A stretch of DNA of 64,000 bases, from the NCBI GenBank assembly GCA_949318235.1, contig OX439134.1, positions 30,626,249 to 30,690,248 on the forward strand, written 5' to 3'. Both the position numbers and the translations under genes were made by a program. This document shows positions 37,574 to 49,774 of the stretch, in pieces. Each line of letters begins with the position of its first letter. Position 1 is the first letter of the stretch. Under the pieces are notes generated by a model, which did not search any database, had not been told where the DNA came from, and worked only from the letters and a program-made list of their open reading frames with translations. The DNA is from Ecdyonurus torrentis (Eukaryota; Arthropoda; Insecta; Ephemeroptera; Heptageniidae).

Positions 37574-38367
37574 GTTATACACTTTTGGATGTAAAAAAAC
37601 CTAAGCTTTTTGAAAAATAAAAATAATAAACAAGCAAACTAACCCAATTAATTCTGAGCACTATTTGAAGAAGATAGTTAAGAGGGTAGATTAGCAGCAA
37701 CCTTATTGCAGCTACGAAATAAAAAATAATATCAAAACAAGTTGAAATTTTTACTTTAAGGTTTTGTTCTGATAAACGTATGCAGAGACAATTCAATGAT
37801 TAACATTTTCAGCTTTAAAACTTATATTTAAATATTGTATAATATTTAAATTTTAGCAACAATTTATAAATAATAATGATATGATCTCTCTTTTTGCCAC
37901 CTGCAGTTTCTATCAAATAGTTAGTACTGTATTACTCTCATCTTTAGTTTGAGTTAATTAGGATTTTGGTGTTGGTGTTACAGAATAAGAAAGAAAAACA
38001 ACAACAAAGTAATAATAACTGAAAAAATACAAGCTATTAAAATAAACTTTTTTTTTTTTTTTTTTTTTTTTTTGCGGTTTCCTACGCACAAATTTTGTAT
38101 GTAAATTTTAATAATTATGGGCAAATACAGGTCTCTAGCTATTATTTTTCTAGCCCAAGTGGGTACTCTACGTCTTTCAGTTTGGTATAAAAATATATAT
38201 GCTTGGTATTTCAGTTTGCTTGCACTGCTGTTCCCAACTTGCCAAAAAAATATTTGATTTTAATAAAAATGTATTCATTATTGATTTCCTTAAAAGGTTA
38301 ATTTTTTTCTTCTTCTTTATTTTCTCTTTAATGCAATAACAGTCACATTTTACGTGTTTGGTGTGTA
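37574..38367. other. AT-rich DNA, no gene recognised
   Basis: Poly-T at 38049-38073; 73- and 88-codon ORFs without recognisable domains. Confidence 0.45.
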
Positions 38368-38518
38368 TAGGGTGTATGCGCATGACGTCATATTTAATGC
38401 ACTTGGAGGCCATATTGGAGTAGTAAAAATCATTGCTCAGCATAGGACAAACTTCGTTTTTGGCAATTTTCTTGGAAAAATTGCTTGATTTTATATTACT
38501 CTTATTTTTCTCACATAC
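38368..38518 (+). mobile_element. MITE MB, left half (interrupted by the Kolobok-type element)
   Basis: Begins TATAGGGTGTATGCGCATGACGT and runs to the TTAA at 38519. It matches 58020 onward and, in reverse, the end of 24103-24414. The right half is 45448-45598. Confidence 0.8.
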
Positions 38519-38522
38519 TTAA
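38519..38522. repeat. TTAA target-site duplication, left
   Basis: TTAA directly outside the left transposon end, matched by TTAA at 45444-45447. The flanks on both sides belong to one interrupted MITE (family MB), which confirms the boundary. Confidence 0.88.
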
Positions 38523-38944
38523 AAGCGTAGAACACCTTAAATGCCCCAAAAGTGATAAATTAGCAGTTGAAATGTACATACCTGTCTTATATCATGCTTA
38601 GACCGTTTATTCCGCCTTAGTAGTTAATTATCGATTGATTTGAACATTTATCCCTAACGGTCGTTTTGCCGGTCACTGACGTCAGAGTACTACGATCCGC
38701 TTTTCTTGCAGCTGGAGTACTATGGTATACGTTCTCGTTTCCTATTGGCTGCACAAATATTGCGCGAAAACAAGAAGTTTAAAACTTTTTTTGAAGCACT
38801 GCATGTGTTATACACTTATTTTTTTTAATTATTTGCATTATTATTACATATATGGTACACAATATTTTATATCACACGAAAGAAATAAGGAGACGCCATG
38901 TTCTGACTCTGAAAAATATGCTAATAATGCACTTGCACTGTATG

Positions 38945-39210
38945 TCGCGCGCGCTCGCTGCACCGTCACTACATCGCAGTGTCAATGAACCCTTTACTCC
39001 CCGGCCTACAGGCTTGCACTTTGACTGTGTGAGTGTGTGTGTGTTTGTTGAGCTGGCTACAAGCAGAGCGATCACTTCGCGTGAATAAGGGAGGGGGTTC
39101 GTGCTCCACCGCAGGAGCACCTAAGTATTCCTTCATATGGAGAGCTGAGCTGCATGGCTCGCTTCTTGAGATATATCGTGATTCCACCCCGACTTTCCTC
39201 TTTTCAATTC
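38945..39210. other. GC-rich core of the left TIR with a perfect hairpin
   Basis: This block (mirrored at about 44756-45021) is far richer in GC than its surroundings. It contains a CGCGCGCGC run and, at 39101-39120, a 7-bp stem/6-nt loop hairpin GTGCTCC-ACCGCA-GGAGCAC. It could be a promoter, a transposase site or a structured RNA; I recognise no known RNA family. Confidence 0.5.
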
Positions 39211-39633
39211 CCCTCTTTCCTCCCGCTTATATACATACAGAAAAGTATCTCCCCTTGCTGCATTCTTGTGAACAAGGAAGAAATCATTTTTTTATTGTTT
39301 TCATCGGTAAATATATAAAAAAAAAAATATACATAATTAGGTAATTTAAATATAAAAAATTAGAAAATAATTTTTTTTTTTTTGAAACGCAGCTGTTTAT
39401 TGATTCCAAAGTAATTGATAATACATAATAACGAACTCTTAGGCAATAATTAATATAAAAAAATTCCCTTCTTGTTATCTTGATATACAAAAAATCAAAA
39501 GTTTTTTTTTTATTATTATTGTCATCGATAACAGGCTAAGATTTATACCAAAATATGTCTTTATGATACAAAAAATGTTGAATTTTTTTTTTATATACAC
39601 GCAGTTGTTTATGGATTGCAAAGTAATTCGATT

Positions 39634-39638
<5 letters not shown>

Positions 39639-39716
<78 letters not shown>
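39639..39716. repeat. (TA)n in the left TIR
   Basis: 78 bp. The right TIR counterpart at 44219-44325 is longer. Confidence 0.93.
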
Positions 39717-39720
<4 letters not shown>

Positions 39721-40144
39721 CCAAAGTTTTTTTCAGGCAATGCGATCGATGTAAAAAAAGAATTGCACACACAGGCAGAAGTAATAATAAAACGATAATT
39801 ATATGTTAAATTGTATACAAACTTAAAATTTACGCTACATTGTGTATTATAGTGCGTGATTACTACGTATAAGAATATTAATATTTATTCTACATGATAT
39901 TACGTATATTTATTTACAAAATATAGTAACATTTGTATAGTATACAATATAGCGATTAATAAATAAAGCAACTAATACACGGAATTTTTTACTTCATGAT
40001 TTTATATTTTAAATTTATTTAAACTATCCATTTTACATTTATAATTTTTATATATAAATTATACAATCATCAGTTTTATACAGTATTCTATAATACATTG
40101 GCTTCATTTTATATTTACAAAAATAAATTATATATATAGTATCT

Positions 40145-40150
40145 TTTATT
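40145..40150 (-). terminator. Possible polyadenylation signal of the transposase
   Basis: TTTATT on the plus strand (AATAAA on the minus strand), about 110 bp beyond the transposase stop and just outside the left TIR inner end. Confidence 0.4.
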
Positions 40151-40261
40151 ATACTACTTATGTATATTATTTAAGGATAGAATTTTTTTTTAATGGTTAG
40201 ACTATACAAATATGAGCGATGAGTTTTAAAAATATGAATAATTTTACTCTTACTAACTTTA

Positions 40262-42848
40262 TTACAATTTTTTTTTGGTCATTCTTGAGTACTTGGCTTT
40301 TTTGGCTTGAAATTCTATTGGATCTGTCTTTGGAATTGGAGAAATATTTTTGGGTATTTTGAATGGAAAGAGGAGTTTATCTATATGAGGATTTGTTGGT
40401 ATAGATTCAGGGTTCTTTGCATAGGCAACAATATTTGCAAGAATATTTTCACGCCATAAATTTGATTTTGATTTATAAATATTGTAGCTCACATTTTTTT
40501 TTGTTATTTTTGAGTAACGCTGGTATGTTTTTTCAAGAGGTCTACCAATATTATTATTATGATCTAAAATTGCCAATATGGACCTCAAAACCATGCCAAT
40601 ATACCTGAAATGTATTCTTTTCGGCGTATACATTAATCTTACATTGTGATAAGATTCAAGTTGACCTGTATGGCAGAAAAACCTAGCTTGTCTGAGATCT
40701 TTTAAATATCTTGGATTATTTACCATTGAGGAGAGTGCAGAAAACTCTTTTTTTGTATTTTTTTTCCCCAGCCACTTAGCTTTATGTTCTATATTAGAAT
40801 TTATTTTTGCATGAGAACATTTCTTGACAATTTTAAATGATGAATCATTATTCCAGATATGAATATTTTTTACATGCTTTAGAATTGATTTAAATTTCTC
40901 AATAAGGAGATCACCATTTTCATTACAACTGGATACAGCCCAACAAATGTGTTTTATAATACTAGACTTCCAATCTTGTAATATAGGATGCTGTTTGCAC
41001 AGACCAGTAAACTTTTTAGCAAAACTTTTTACAAGGTGCCAAATATCGTAGGCGTGATGGAGCCAGGGAAACTTAGTTCTCATTAACTTAGCTATACCAA
41101 TATGTCTGTCAGTTACAAATAAATAAATTTTTTCCCCGAATACCTCTACAAGTCTGGTTATAAGGTGATTACAGGCATGAAATTCTAATGCACCTACGAA
41201 CATTCCTTTTTGTACTATAACAAAATCAACAACTAAATTGCTGACAACGTCAAATATTGTATAAGTACAGTACTTGGATGTAAAGCCAGGAGAGTCGTGC
41301 TGGCCATCACCTCCAAGAAATATTTTGTTCTGACTTTTGGTTTTTTCTATAATTTCTTTTCGTTGCTCAAACCAAGCATGCTTTAATGTAGGAGATATGT
41401 ATTGATTTACAATGTTATTATAAGTAGTTTTGTTAAAAAATAAAACTTTCATGGTATTTGCAAATTTGTAAAATGTTGCAAAAGGCAATCCACTTAAAAA
41501 TATTGAACTTGCTATTATTATGTTTCCAATATTTCTTCTTTTTTTATCGTTTGGACACGAATGCCATGAGTTTTTATGACCATTTAAACAAGTAGTGTAG
41601 ATGCAAATTTGAGAACCTATAATTGTTTCTTTTTTACTAATAACTTTGCTACCACAAGTTAAGCAATAGGTGAATAAAAGCAGCAGATTTTGAATATAGA
41701 CAAACGCAAAATAATTTGTTTTTTTTTCACCTATTAATGGAACATCTGAATCTTCGTTTATATTTTTTTGATTGTTAATACCAACATCTTCATCACTCCA
41801 CTCCTCGTCATAATGTTCATCTTCTTTTTCTCTAATTTCTTCTTCTTCTATTACAGATTCAGACAAAGCAAACGTATTATCATTGGGGTCATTACATTCA
41901 TATATACTTGAGTTAAAAGTTTCATCAAGAAAAGGGAGGGGAGACACAGGTGGTGGCAAAGAATAAGGTTCAAAGTCGTTCGGCTCGCTATCCGTGTTAG
42001 TGGGAGCAAGGGATGAAGCAGGCGGTGGAGCGGTAGCCGCGCTCGTGCTCGTGCTCGTGCTCGTGCCCGCCTCTTCCGTGTCGTCGCTCACACGCTGCTG
42101 CCTTGTATCAACTCCAAATCTTTGTTTCTGAATGCTGGTTAAGGGAATACATGTTTCCGGCTGTGGTACAGCAGTGATATTTAATTTTGGTGCATAGAAC
42201 TTTTCACCTGGCATGAGCTCTCTCTTTCTTAAATCACTTTCACAGTAATCTGTCTTATCAAAGTGCATACTGCAAATAATATGTCGTGGACGAAGGTAAG
42301 CTGCAGGTATTTTTAAAGCTGTACTCCATTGTTCCAACCTGATAAAGAAAATCCTTTTTTAAACTCATAACAAAAAAATATGGAAAATATATACGGTATA
42401 ATTAAATTATGTAGCACCGTAAAAAAATTAATTATCTAGGTTTTTAATATTATCAGCTTGGCTCTTATGCAACTCAATTTAAAAAATCTCATAAAACTTA
42501 ATCAAAACAGATAATAATTTTAATGTAGTCACATTATTCTTTACATTTGCGGCATTAATTGTTTTAAAGTTTAACAGCATAATCTATGCTATACTAAACC
42601 TTTGCTATGTTTTTCAATGTGAAAAAAAAATTATATTGTTTGAAATTATAGTATCATTTATGTTAAAAAACAAAAACGTAGCATAAAATACGTAATTGGC
42701 TCTTTCCGCGGTATAAAAAATTATATTTAATTAATATTGTAATAACTTACCTAGTAGTATTTTTAATAATTGGCCCTAAACTGTGGAACCAAACATCTTT
42801 ATTATAATCATAGTTTTTGCATCCACCCACGACACACTGTTTAGGCAT
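40262..42848 (-). CDS. THAP-domain Kolobok-type DDE transposase, two exons
   Basis: Modelled as exon 1 (42848-42751), a 412-bp intron and exon 2 (42338-40262, stop at 40262-40264), giving 724 aa. Exon 2 alone is one 691-codon ORF opening on TTG, so the ATG must come from exon 1. Splice signals are CTAG|GTAAGT and TTTATCAG|G, and the phase is consistent. The THAP zinc finger spans residues 1-91: C5, C10, W20, C55, H58 and a terminal AVP (89-91). A low-complexity Ser/Thr/Pro and acidic linker covers about 120-235. A cysteine cluster follows (C258, C261, C278, C283, H292, C294), probably zinc-binding. The catalytic region has GGDG (D377), VTDRH (D443), DIWH (464-467) and GQLESYHN (E594), the likely DDE triad. 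The protein should bind the TIRs through THAP and cut and paste DNA at TTAA in the nucleus. Function is inferred from family motifs; all key residues are present and no frameshift is seen. Confidence 0.88.
42339..42750 (-). other. Transposase intron, carrying an M12-like repeat
   Basis: A 412-bp intron with a GT donor (42750-42749) and AG acceptor (42340-42339), preceded by a T-rich stretch. About 42570-42715 resembles the dispersed M12 family (AGCATAATCTATGCTA, ACGTAGCATAAAATACGTAAT, CTTTCCGCGGT end). A small repeat therefore appears to be housed in the intron without breaking the ORF. Confidence 0.7.
42570..42715. mobile_element. M12-like repeat in the transposase intron
   Basis: TTAACAGCATAATCTATGCT ... 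GTAGCATAAAATACGTAATT ... CTTTCCGCGG. It lies wholly inside the intron, so it is spliced out if the model is right. Confidence 0.48.
42751..42848 (-). other. Transposase exon 1 (N-terminal half of THAP finger)
   Basis: ATG at 42848-42846, 32 codons plus two bases. It encodes MPKQCVVGGC and the WFH segment, i.e. the first zinc-ligand pair of a C2CH THAP domain. It ends AG|GTAAGT at 42751/42750. Joined to exon 2 it makes a THAP domain of normal length (about 90 aa), which strongly supports the splice model. Confidence 0.82.
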
Positions 42849-43009
42849 TTTTAGCTACAATATAAAGTAATCGGCTTAAAAAACTATGAATACATAAGAA
42901 ATAAATCACTTATTTCATATATTACATGTTTCTCTTCCTGGGTTTCAGTGTTAACTGAGTTTTATTTCCTGAACTTGTTTGACTGCGCACGCGCGAGGGA
43001 TAAATAATT
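42849..43009. promoter_or_regulatory. Divergent promoter between the transposase and ORF2
   Basis: 161 bp separates the two start codons. TGCGCACGCGCG at 42984-42995 is CpG-rich and resembles the palindromic NRF1 site, in otherwise AT-rich DNA just upstream of ORF2. Both genes must use 5' control sequence here unless transcription starts in the TIRs. Promoter function is inferred from layout. Confidence 0.5.
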
Positions 43010-43645
43010 ATGTCGTATATGGGAAACTTTCCGTCAAGCGAAAACGTAGGAATTATTGCTAGCGCAGAAGAAACTCAAAATTTATCGTCCGATGAATCAG
43101 AAAATTCATACCCTGGTATTGATGATATTCCTATCTACACAAATGATGAATTGGAGGTGCTTGAAGCTCAGGTAGAGGAGGAGAGAATTGACCATATTGC
43201 ACGGGCTAATAACACCGATTGGTGTTTGTGTGAGAAATGTGAAAATTTATATAATGAATACAGCAGGTGTTGTAATGAATTAGATGTAATAAAAAGAAAA
43301 AAGGGGGACTCTTTGTGCATAACAAATACAAACAATTTTAATATAATAATATTTAATCAAGATATATTGCTTATGCTTAGACATGACTTATTGAAATATG
43401 AAACAGATCCATTAAAAATTGAAGAATTAAACACGCTGCAACCAAAAACCTGGAGATATTTAGCATATTGTCAATTTGTTAAATGGGTGAATTCTTATGA
43501 AAAAATGGGCAAAGGTAACAGAATGATTGTTCCTGCTTGTGTGGTAAAACTGATAAGAGAGAAATGGCCCGAGGAGTCAGGTGTTTACATGGGGCACCGC
43601 GAAGCATTAGATATGCAAGATGATGTTCAACATGTTATTGATTAA
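43010..43645 (+). CDS. Transposon ORF2: P2X7 ballast-like cysteine-rich protein
   Basis: 211 aa, single exon. ATG at 43010 has an in-frame TAA nine bases upstream, so it is the first possible start. Residues 1-68 are acidic and probably disordered. Residues 69-195 carry a recognisable pattern: WCLCEKC (W71, C72, C74, C77), CC (87-88), CIT (103-105), RYLAYCQFVKW (149-159, C154), GNRMIVPAC (169-177), IREKWP (182-187) and GVYMG (191-195). The same order of CC, CIT, AYR-x-[FY]-x-x-W, ILPSC, IRK-x-FP and G-x-Y-x-G occurs in the C-terminal cytoplasmic ballast of vertebrate P2X7, which binds zinc (family knowledge from memory). There is no membrane segment, so it is not a channel. It is divergent from the transposase with about 160 bp between starts. 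A role as an accessory DNA- or protein-binding factor is only inference. Confidence 0.8.
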   Translation: MSYMGNFPSSENVGIIASAEETQNLSSDESENSYPGIDDIPIYTNDELEVLEAQVEEERIDHIARANNTDWCLCEKCENLYNEYSRCCNELDVIKRKKGDSLCITNTNNFNIIIFNQDILLMLRHDLLKYETDPLKIEELNTLQPKTWRYLAYCQFVKWVNSYEKMGKGNRMIVPACVVKLIREKWPEESGVYMGHREALDMQDDVQHVID

Positions 43646-43762
43646 AACACGCATATCTGTCTTTGTCAATATTCCAATAACTATATTTTAATTCAATTAC
43701 TAGAAATGTACTTAATTGATAATTATGTGTCATAACGTTTTCGTTTTCAAATAATTTATATG

Positions 43763-43768
43763 TAATAA
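43763..43768 (+). terminator. Possible polyadenylation signal of ORF2
   Basis: AATAAA about 120 bp after the ORF2 stop and before the right TIR begins. Confidence 0.45.
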
Positions 43769-43828
43769 ACTGATCCTACAGGGTAATTTCCTTCTAAAAT
43801 AAAAATAATAATAATAATAAATAACAAT

Positions 43829-45443
<1,615 letters not shown>

Positions 45444-45447
45444 TTAA
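45444..45447. repeat. TTAA target-site duplication, right
   Basis: TTAA directly after the right end (...TTCTACGCCT). It pairs with 38519-38522. Confidence 0.88.
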
Positions 45448-45598
45448 GATACTAATTCAACCTATTAACAGCATCAATGCTTTAAAAAATATTGCTTAGC
45501 ATTTTTAAACTATCAAAATGAGTTATTTTCCTATGCATCCCATGTTATTGAGTTATCCAACATGGCGTCGACTTTAACATGAATGCATACACCCTATA
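45448..45598 (+). mobile_element. MITE MB, right half
   Basis: Continues MB after the transposon and ends GAATGCATACACCCTATA, the inverted copy of the MB start. Matches 58208-58356 over most of its length, including CATGTTATTGAGT and AACATGGCGT. Confidence 0.8.
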
Positions 45599-47117
45599 CG
45601 CTATACCGTTTTTCCTTTACTCTATTCATAAATTATAAAGTGTATTATGAATGTAAAAATAATAATAAAATAATGATATTATAATATTTATAAAGTAATC
45701 TATAAGATTAAAAATATAACATAAACTACAAACAGCAATTCATAATTAAGCTACTTAATTTCAGGTTATTAGAAATATTGACTTTAAACACTAAAATTTA
45801 ATATTAACCCTAAAATATATCAGATAAAACTAATTCTTTTAAATCATTTAATGATTCTATAAAATTTATTTTATTTCCAAAATTTATTCCCAAATATTCC
45901 AATTAAAACCTGATAAACCAGCTTAATTTATATAGTTATAAATATGTTAAATTTTTAGAGTTATCAGTGATATATTTTAATTGGAAACATAAAAATACTT
46001 TTCATTAACAAATCATATCATAAAGATACAAATTTTTATATTTTATAAAAAAAATTAAAAGATAACAAATTTTAATTAAAACTTTTATTGCATAAGATAT
46101 TAAAATAAGGTAATAAATGTTATTATTACTTTCTTATTAAAGTTAATATTTTATTTTATTATAAAAAAAAGACAAAATTAAGGAAGTCTGAAATATGGTT
46201 TCAATATTTTTTCTTTCTTATTATGACTTTTGATGATTAAATTAAAAAAAAAAGTTTTTAATGTTAAAAAAAAGACGAAAAAGTTTAATTCAGTTTCTTT
46301 TCAGCATAGATTATGCTGCTATAATATCAAATTTGATTGAATTTATTGATTTTTATGATATGGAACATAGATTTTTTTTTTTTTTTTTTTTTTGCATATT
46401 ACTTTCTCTTTTGCATATAGATTAAATGAAGAGCTGCAGTTCAAAAAGTCATATCTCGGTAATTATAAAAATGAAACCCTCGTTTTCTATATCACTTGAA
46501 AGTTATGGTAGTAGTTGCCTATGATAAAAATTTCAGGTCTAACGGATCAAGGAAATAAAAATGGAAACTATATAATATTGAAAACTTATAAGTTATGAGT
46601 ATTACAGTGATTTTAAATTTTGTCAGTGATTCTCCAATAATTTTACATTTTTAATTCTCACTAAGTATCACTGATAAAAAAAAATGCAGCTACAAGTTTT
46701 TTATTTAAATAACTGCATTATCTACGTAAATTTCCTCTTTGAATTTATTTTATGCCCAAGATAACTTACAAAAAAAGAGACAGAGCATTTTTCGATGCTT
46801 TTTACCAACTACAAGATTTTTCTTCTGTAAAATACTTAAGTTGAAGTTCTTAAATCTTTAACTAAAAGATTCATTAATTAGACTATCCTAATTACTTTTC
46901 TTACTAATTAGCTAGCTTCTCAATAAGTTATAAGTTTAATCTGACATTTTGTTTTAACAAAATGAAGACAAAAATATAATTATATTACGTTTCAAACAAA
47001 AATGTTATTTTCTATAATGCTCTATTTATTTTTAAATAGTATTTTGATTGCATAACTATTAGTTGTTTTTTATATATTACGTTTCAAACACAAATATTAT
47101 TTTCTATTTGGTCTATT

Positions 47118-47168
<51 letters not shown>

Positions 47169-49286
47169 TTTGATTGCACAACTATTATAACTTTTTTTAT
47201 TATTACTTTTTTTTTTAATATTGTTTCACAGTTTCACCTACTCATTTTACAGTTTATTCCTACCATTCAAGGAAAAATAAAATTACGTAGATCATGCTAC
47301 ATTGGATAGAATTATCACACCTGGTATTATTAGTATTAGTATTATTATAATGAATTTTTTGAAAATTAATTGCACCGAACAAAAAGCTATGCCTTGGTTG
47401 GAGTATGTAGCTTGTGGAAATTAATAAAAAAACAATTTAAAAAATATGTTAAATTGAATTTGGATACATAATATGCTATACAACACAATTATGCTGAACC
47501 ATATTATATTTTGCATAAATTAAGTGAATCTACTATAATTTTAGCATGTTTAGTTTATTTGGTATATACTGTAAAATCCATAACTTGAGAGCTTTAAAAA
47601 TAATACAAAAATGTAGTAGTATTTGTGAATTGTATGAAAAAAAAAAAAAAAAAAAAAGGCAAAGTAAATGAAAAAAATGAAAAGTTAAATAAAATAAAAT
47701 CCTTAGTGTAAAATCACAATTTGAAGCCGAATAAAGTCACATAAATAAGTGAAAACTGCTCTTGTTCGCCAAACTATTTTATGATTACAATTTTTTTTTG
47801 TTAGGACAAGTAGAAAAGAAAACGATGAAAGTTTGAAGCCAAAGTAGCTATAGAGTATAAAATGAAATCACTTCAAGAAAACTTTATTCTTTATGTTCAA
47901 ATTTTAAGAAAATTTCTTTGTTTTAAAAAGTATTTAAAAAGTACTTGTAGAGGAAAGAAAGAAGATAATATTATTAAAAACTATTTTCTTTAATATTGCT
48001 TTCTTAAAATGTGATATTTTATATTTTATTATACACCTTTATTAACACTATTTAAATTTTAACACAAAAAGTTGAAAAATAATAAATAAAAAAATAAAAA
48101 ATTCTTCTCGTTCCTTTTTCAGTGTTACTATTTGAATTTCTGCAATTAATTAAAAATAAAATATTTCGTAGTGATTATGAGATGAGCTATAATATTTTAA
48201 AACTTTTTTTAATGCGTTATTTTGCAAAATTATCTTCTTCTTTCTATGCAAACCATCGCTATAAATTATATTGAAAATATATTTTTTCATTTTTTTTTTT
48301 TTTTTTCATTTTCATTAAATACTTCATTTGTACTTCATTATTGTATCCATAATGAAAGTTATTAAAAGTTCAATTTTTCCTTAACAGAAAATATAAATTA
48401 CAATTTTTAAATAGAAACTTTAACTTTTTTCATATTTCTCATTTTAATTAAGTACCTTCAAATTTACAAGCAAGAAAAATTGCAATACTCTTTAATTTTT
48501 GTTATTTCACTAGTACTTATTAATTCATAGCACCTTAAAATTTTCTTTACTTTTTTTTTTATAAAAATTAACGAAATTTACCAATTTTAAAAAATTCACT
48601 TTTTTTTTACGAAGTACCTTAAAAGCTTTCCCATAAAAAGTAACTTAAATGATAATTAATATTTAACTACCTGAATAATAATTAATTATTTTTTTCATAT
48701 TTAGTAAAAAAAAAAATTCACTTCTAAAATATCAGTTTCAATAAAAAAGTAGAAAAGCTTACTTACGTGATTTCGACGAAGCACATAAAATCCTTAATGA
48801 ATAAAGTGAACTTAAAAAGCCGGGTAGATCCACACAGAGCACACAAACAAAGTTGGTATAACACGGGAGATGTGTATACAACAGTAGCTAACAGCGTACT
48901 AACTCTGTACTAGCTAGGGTAGGGTTCTCTCACACTCAAATATCAAGAGCGCACGCGCAAGGGACCCAACCCAGATCTCGATACTTTACTACACATTATT
49001 TCAAAATATATATTCTCTCTTTCAAATATTATATTTTAAATCGATTTTTTTTTATCAAAATATTTTTTATATATATGTAAAAAAAAAAAACTAGAAGAGT
49101 CAATTTTGTTTAAAATTACAATAGAATGAAAAGAGGATAAATTTCTTCGTTCTTGTAGGCGTGAAAAATGAATAAGAATTGGTCGTTTTGAAGAAGAGTA
49201 AATTTTGTATATCGTTTGTATTGAAATAATGGTACAGACTTTTGTGAAAAAAGGGAAAAGAATGAAAATAAATAAATATAAGCAAA
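45599..49286. other. Long featureless AT-rich tract
   Basis: 3.7 kb with no ORF above background. M12-like AGCATAAT fragments lie near 46305 and 47460, and poly-A/T tracts are frequent. A slightly GC-richer patch at 48815-48975 has no recognised function. Confidence 0.5.
47120..47164. repeat. Poly-A tract
   Basis: About 45 A in featureless AT-rich DNA. The flanks ATATTACGTTTCAAACA...CTATTTATT are duplicated just upstream (46983-47035 versus 47076-47120). Confidence 0.88.
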
Positions 49287-49770
49287 GTGAATCAATGAAT
49301 TAATCAATGAATGAATGAATGAATGAATGAATGAATGAATGAATGAATGAATGAATGAATGAATGAATGAATGAATGAATGAATGAATGAATGAATGAAT
49401 GAATGAATGAATGAATGAATGAATGAATGAATGAATGAATGAATGAATGAATGAATGAATGAATGAATGAATGAATGAATGAATGAATGAATGAATGAAT
49501 GAATGAATGAATGAATGAATCAATGAATCAATGAATCAATGAATCAATGAATCAATGAATCAATGAATGAATCAATGAATGAATCAATGAATCAATGAAT
49601 GAATCAATGAATGAACCAATGAATGAATCAATGAATCAATCAATGAATGAATCAATGAATGAATCAATCAATGAATGAATCAATGAATGAATCAATGACT
49701 GAATCAATGAATGAATCAATGAATGAATCAATGAATCAATCAATGAATCAATCATTGAATCAATCAAGCA
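49287..49770. repeat. (GAAT)n tetranucleotide array with a decayed right side
   Basis: Perfect GAAT units at about 49305-49519, then mixed GAAT/CAAT units to about 49770. Long ORFs across it are artefacts. Confidence 0.94.
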
Positions 49771-49774
49771 GGTA

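Larger units (their letters stand above)
38523..40106 (+). repeat. Left terminal inverted repeat of the Kolobok-type element
   Basis: About 1584 bp, inverted and nearly identical to 43829-45443. It contains a subterminal GCCGGTCACTGACGTCA at 38668-38684, a GC-rich CpG-containing core at about 38945-39210, and a (TA)n run. The inner end lies at the GGCTTCA motif. Short ORFs up to 103 codons occur identically in both arms. They match no family I know and I treat them as spurious. Confidence 0.88.

Noticed and set aside
38722..39344. 72-103-codon ORFs present identically in both TIRs
   Set aside because: Identical only because the arms are identical; no known domain, overlapping on both strands.
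43010..43645. A P2X receptor gene fragment
   Set aside because: No transmembrane segments or ectodomain, own start codon after an in-frame stop, and location within a transposon point to a stand-alone domain.
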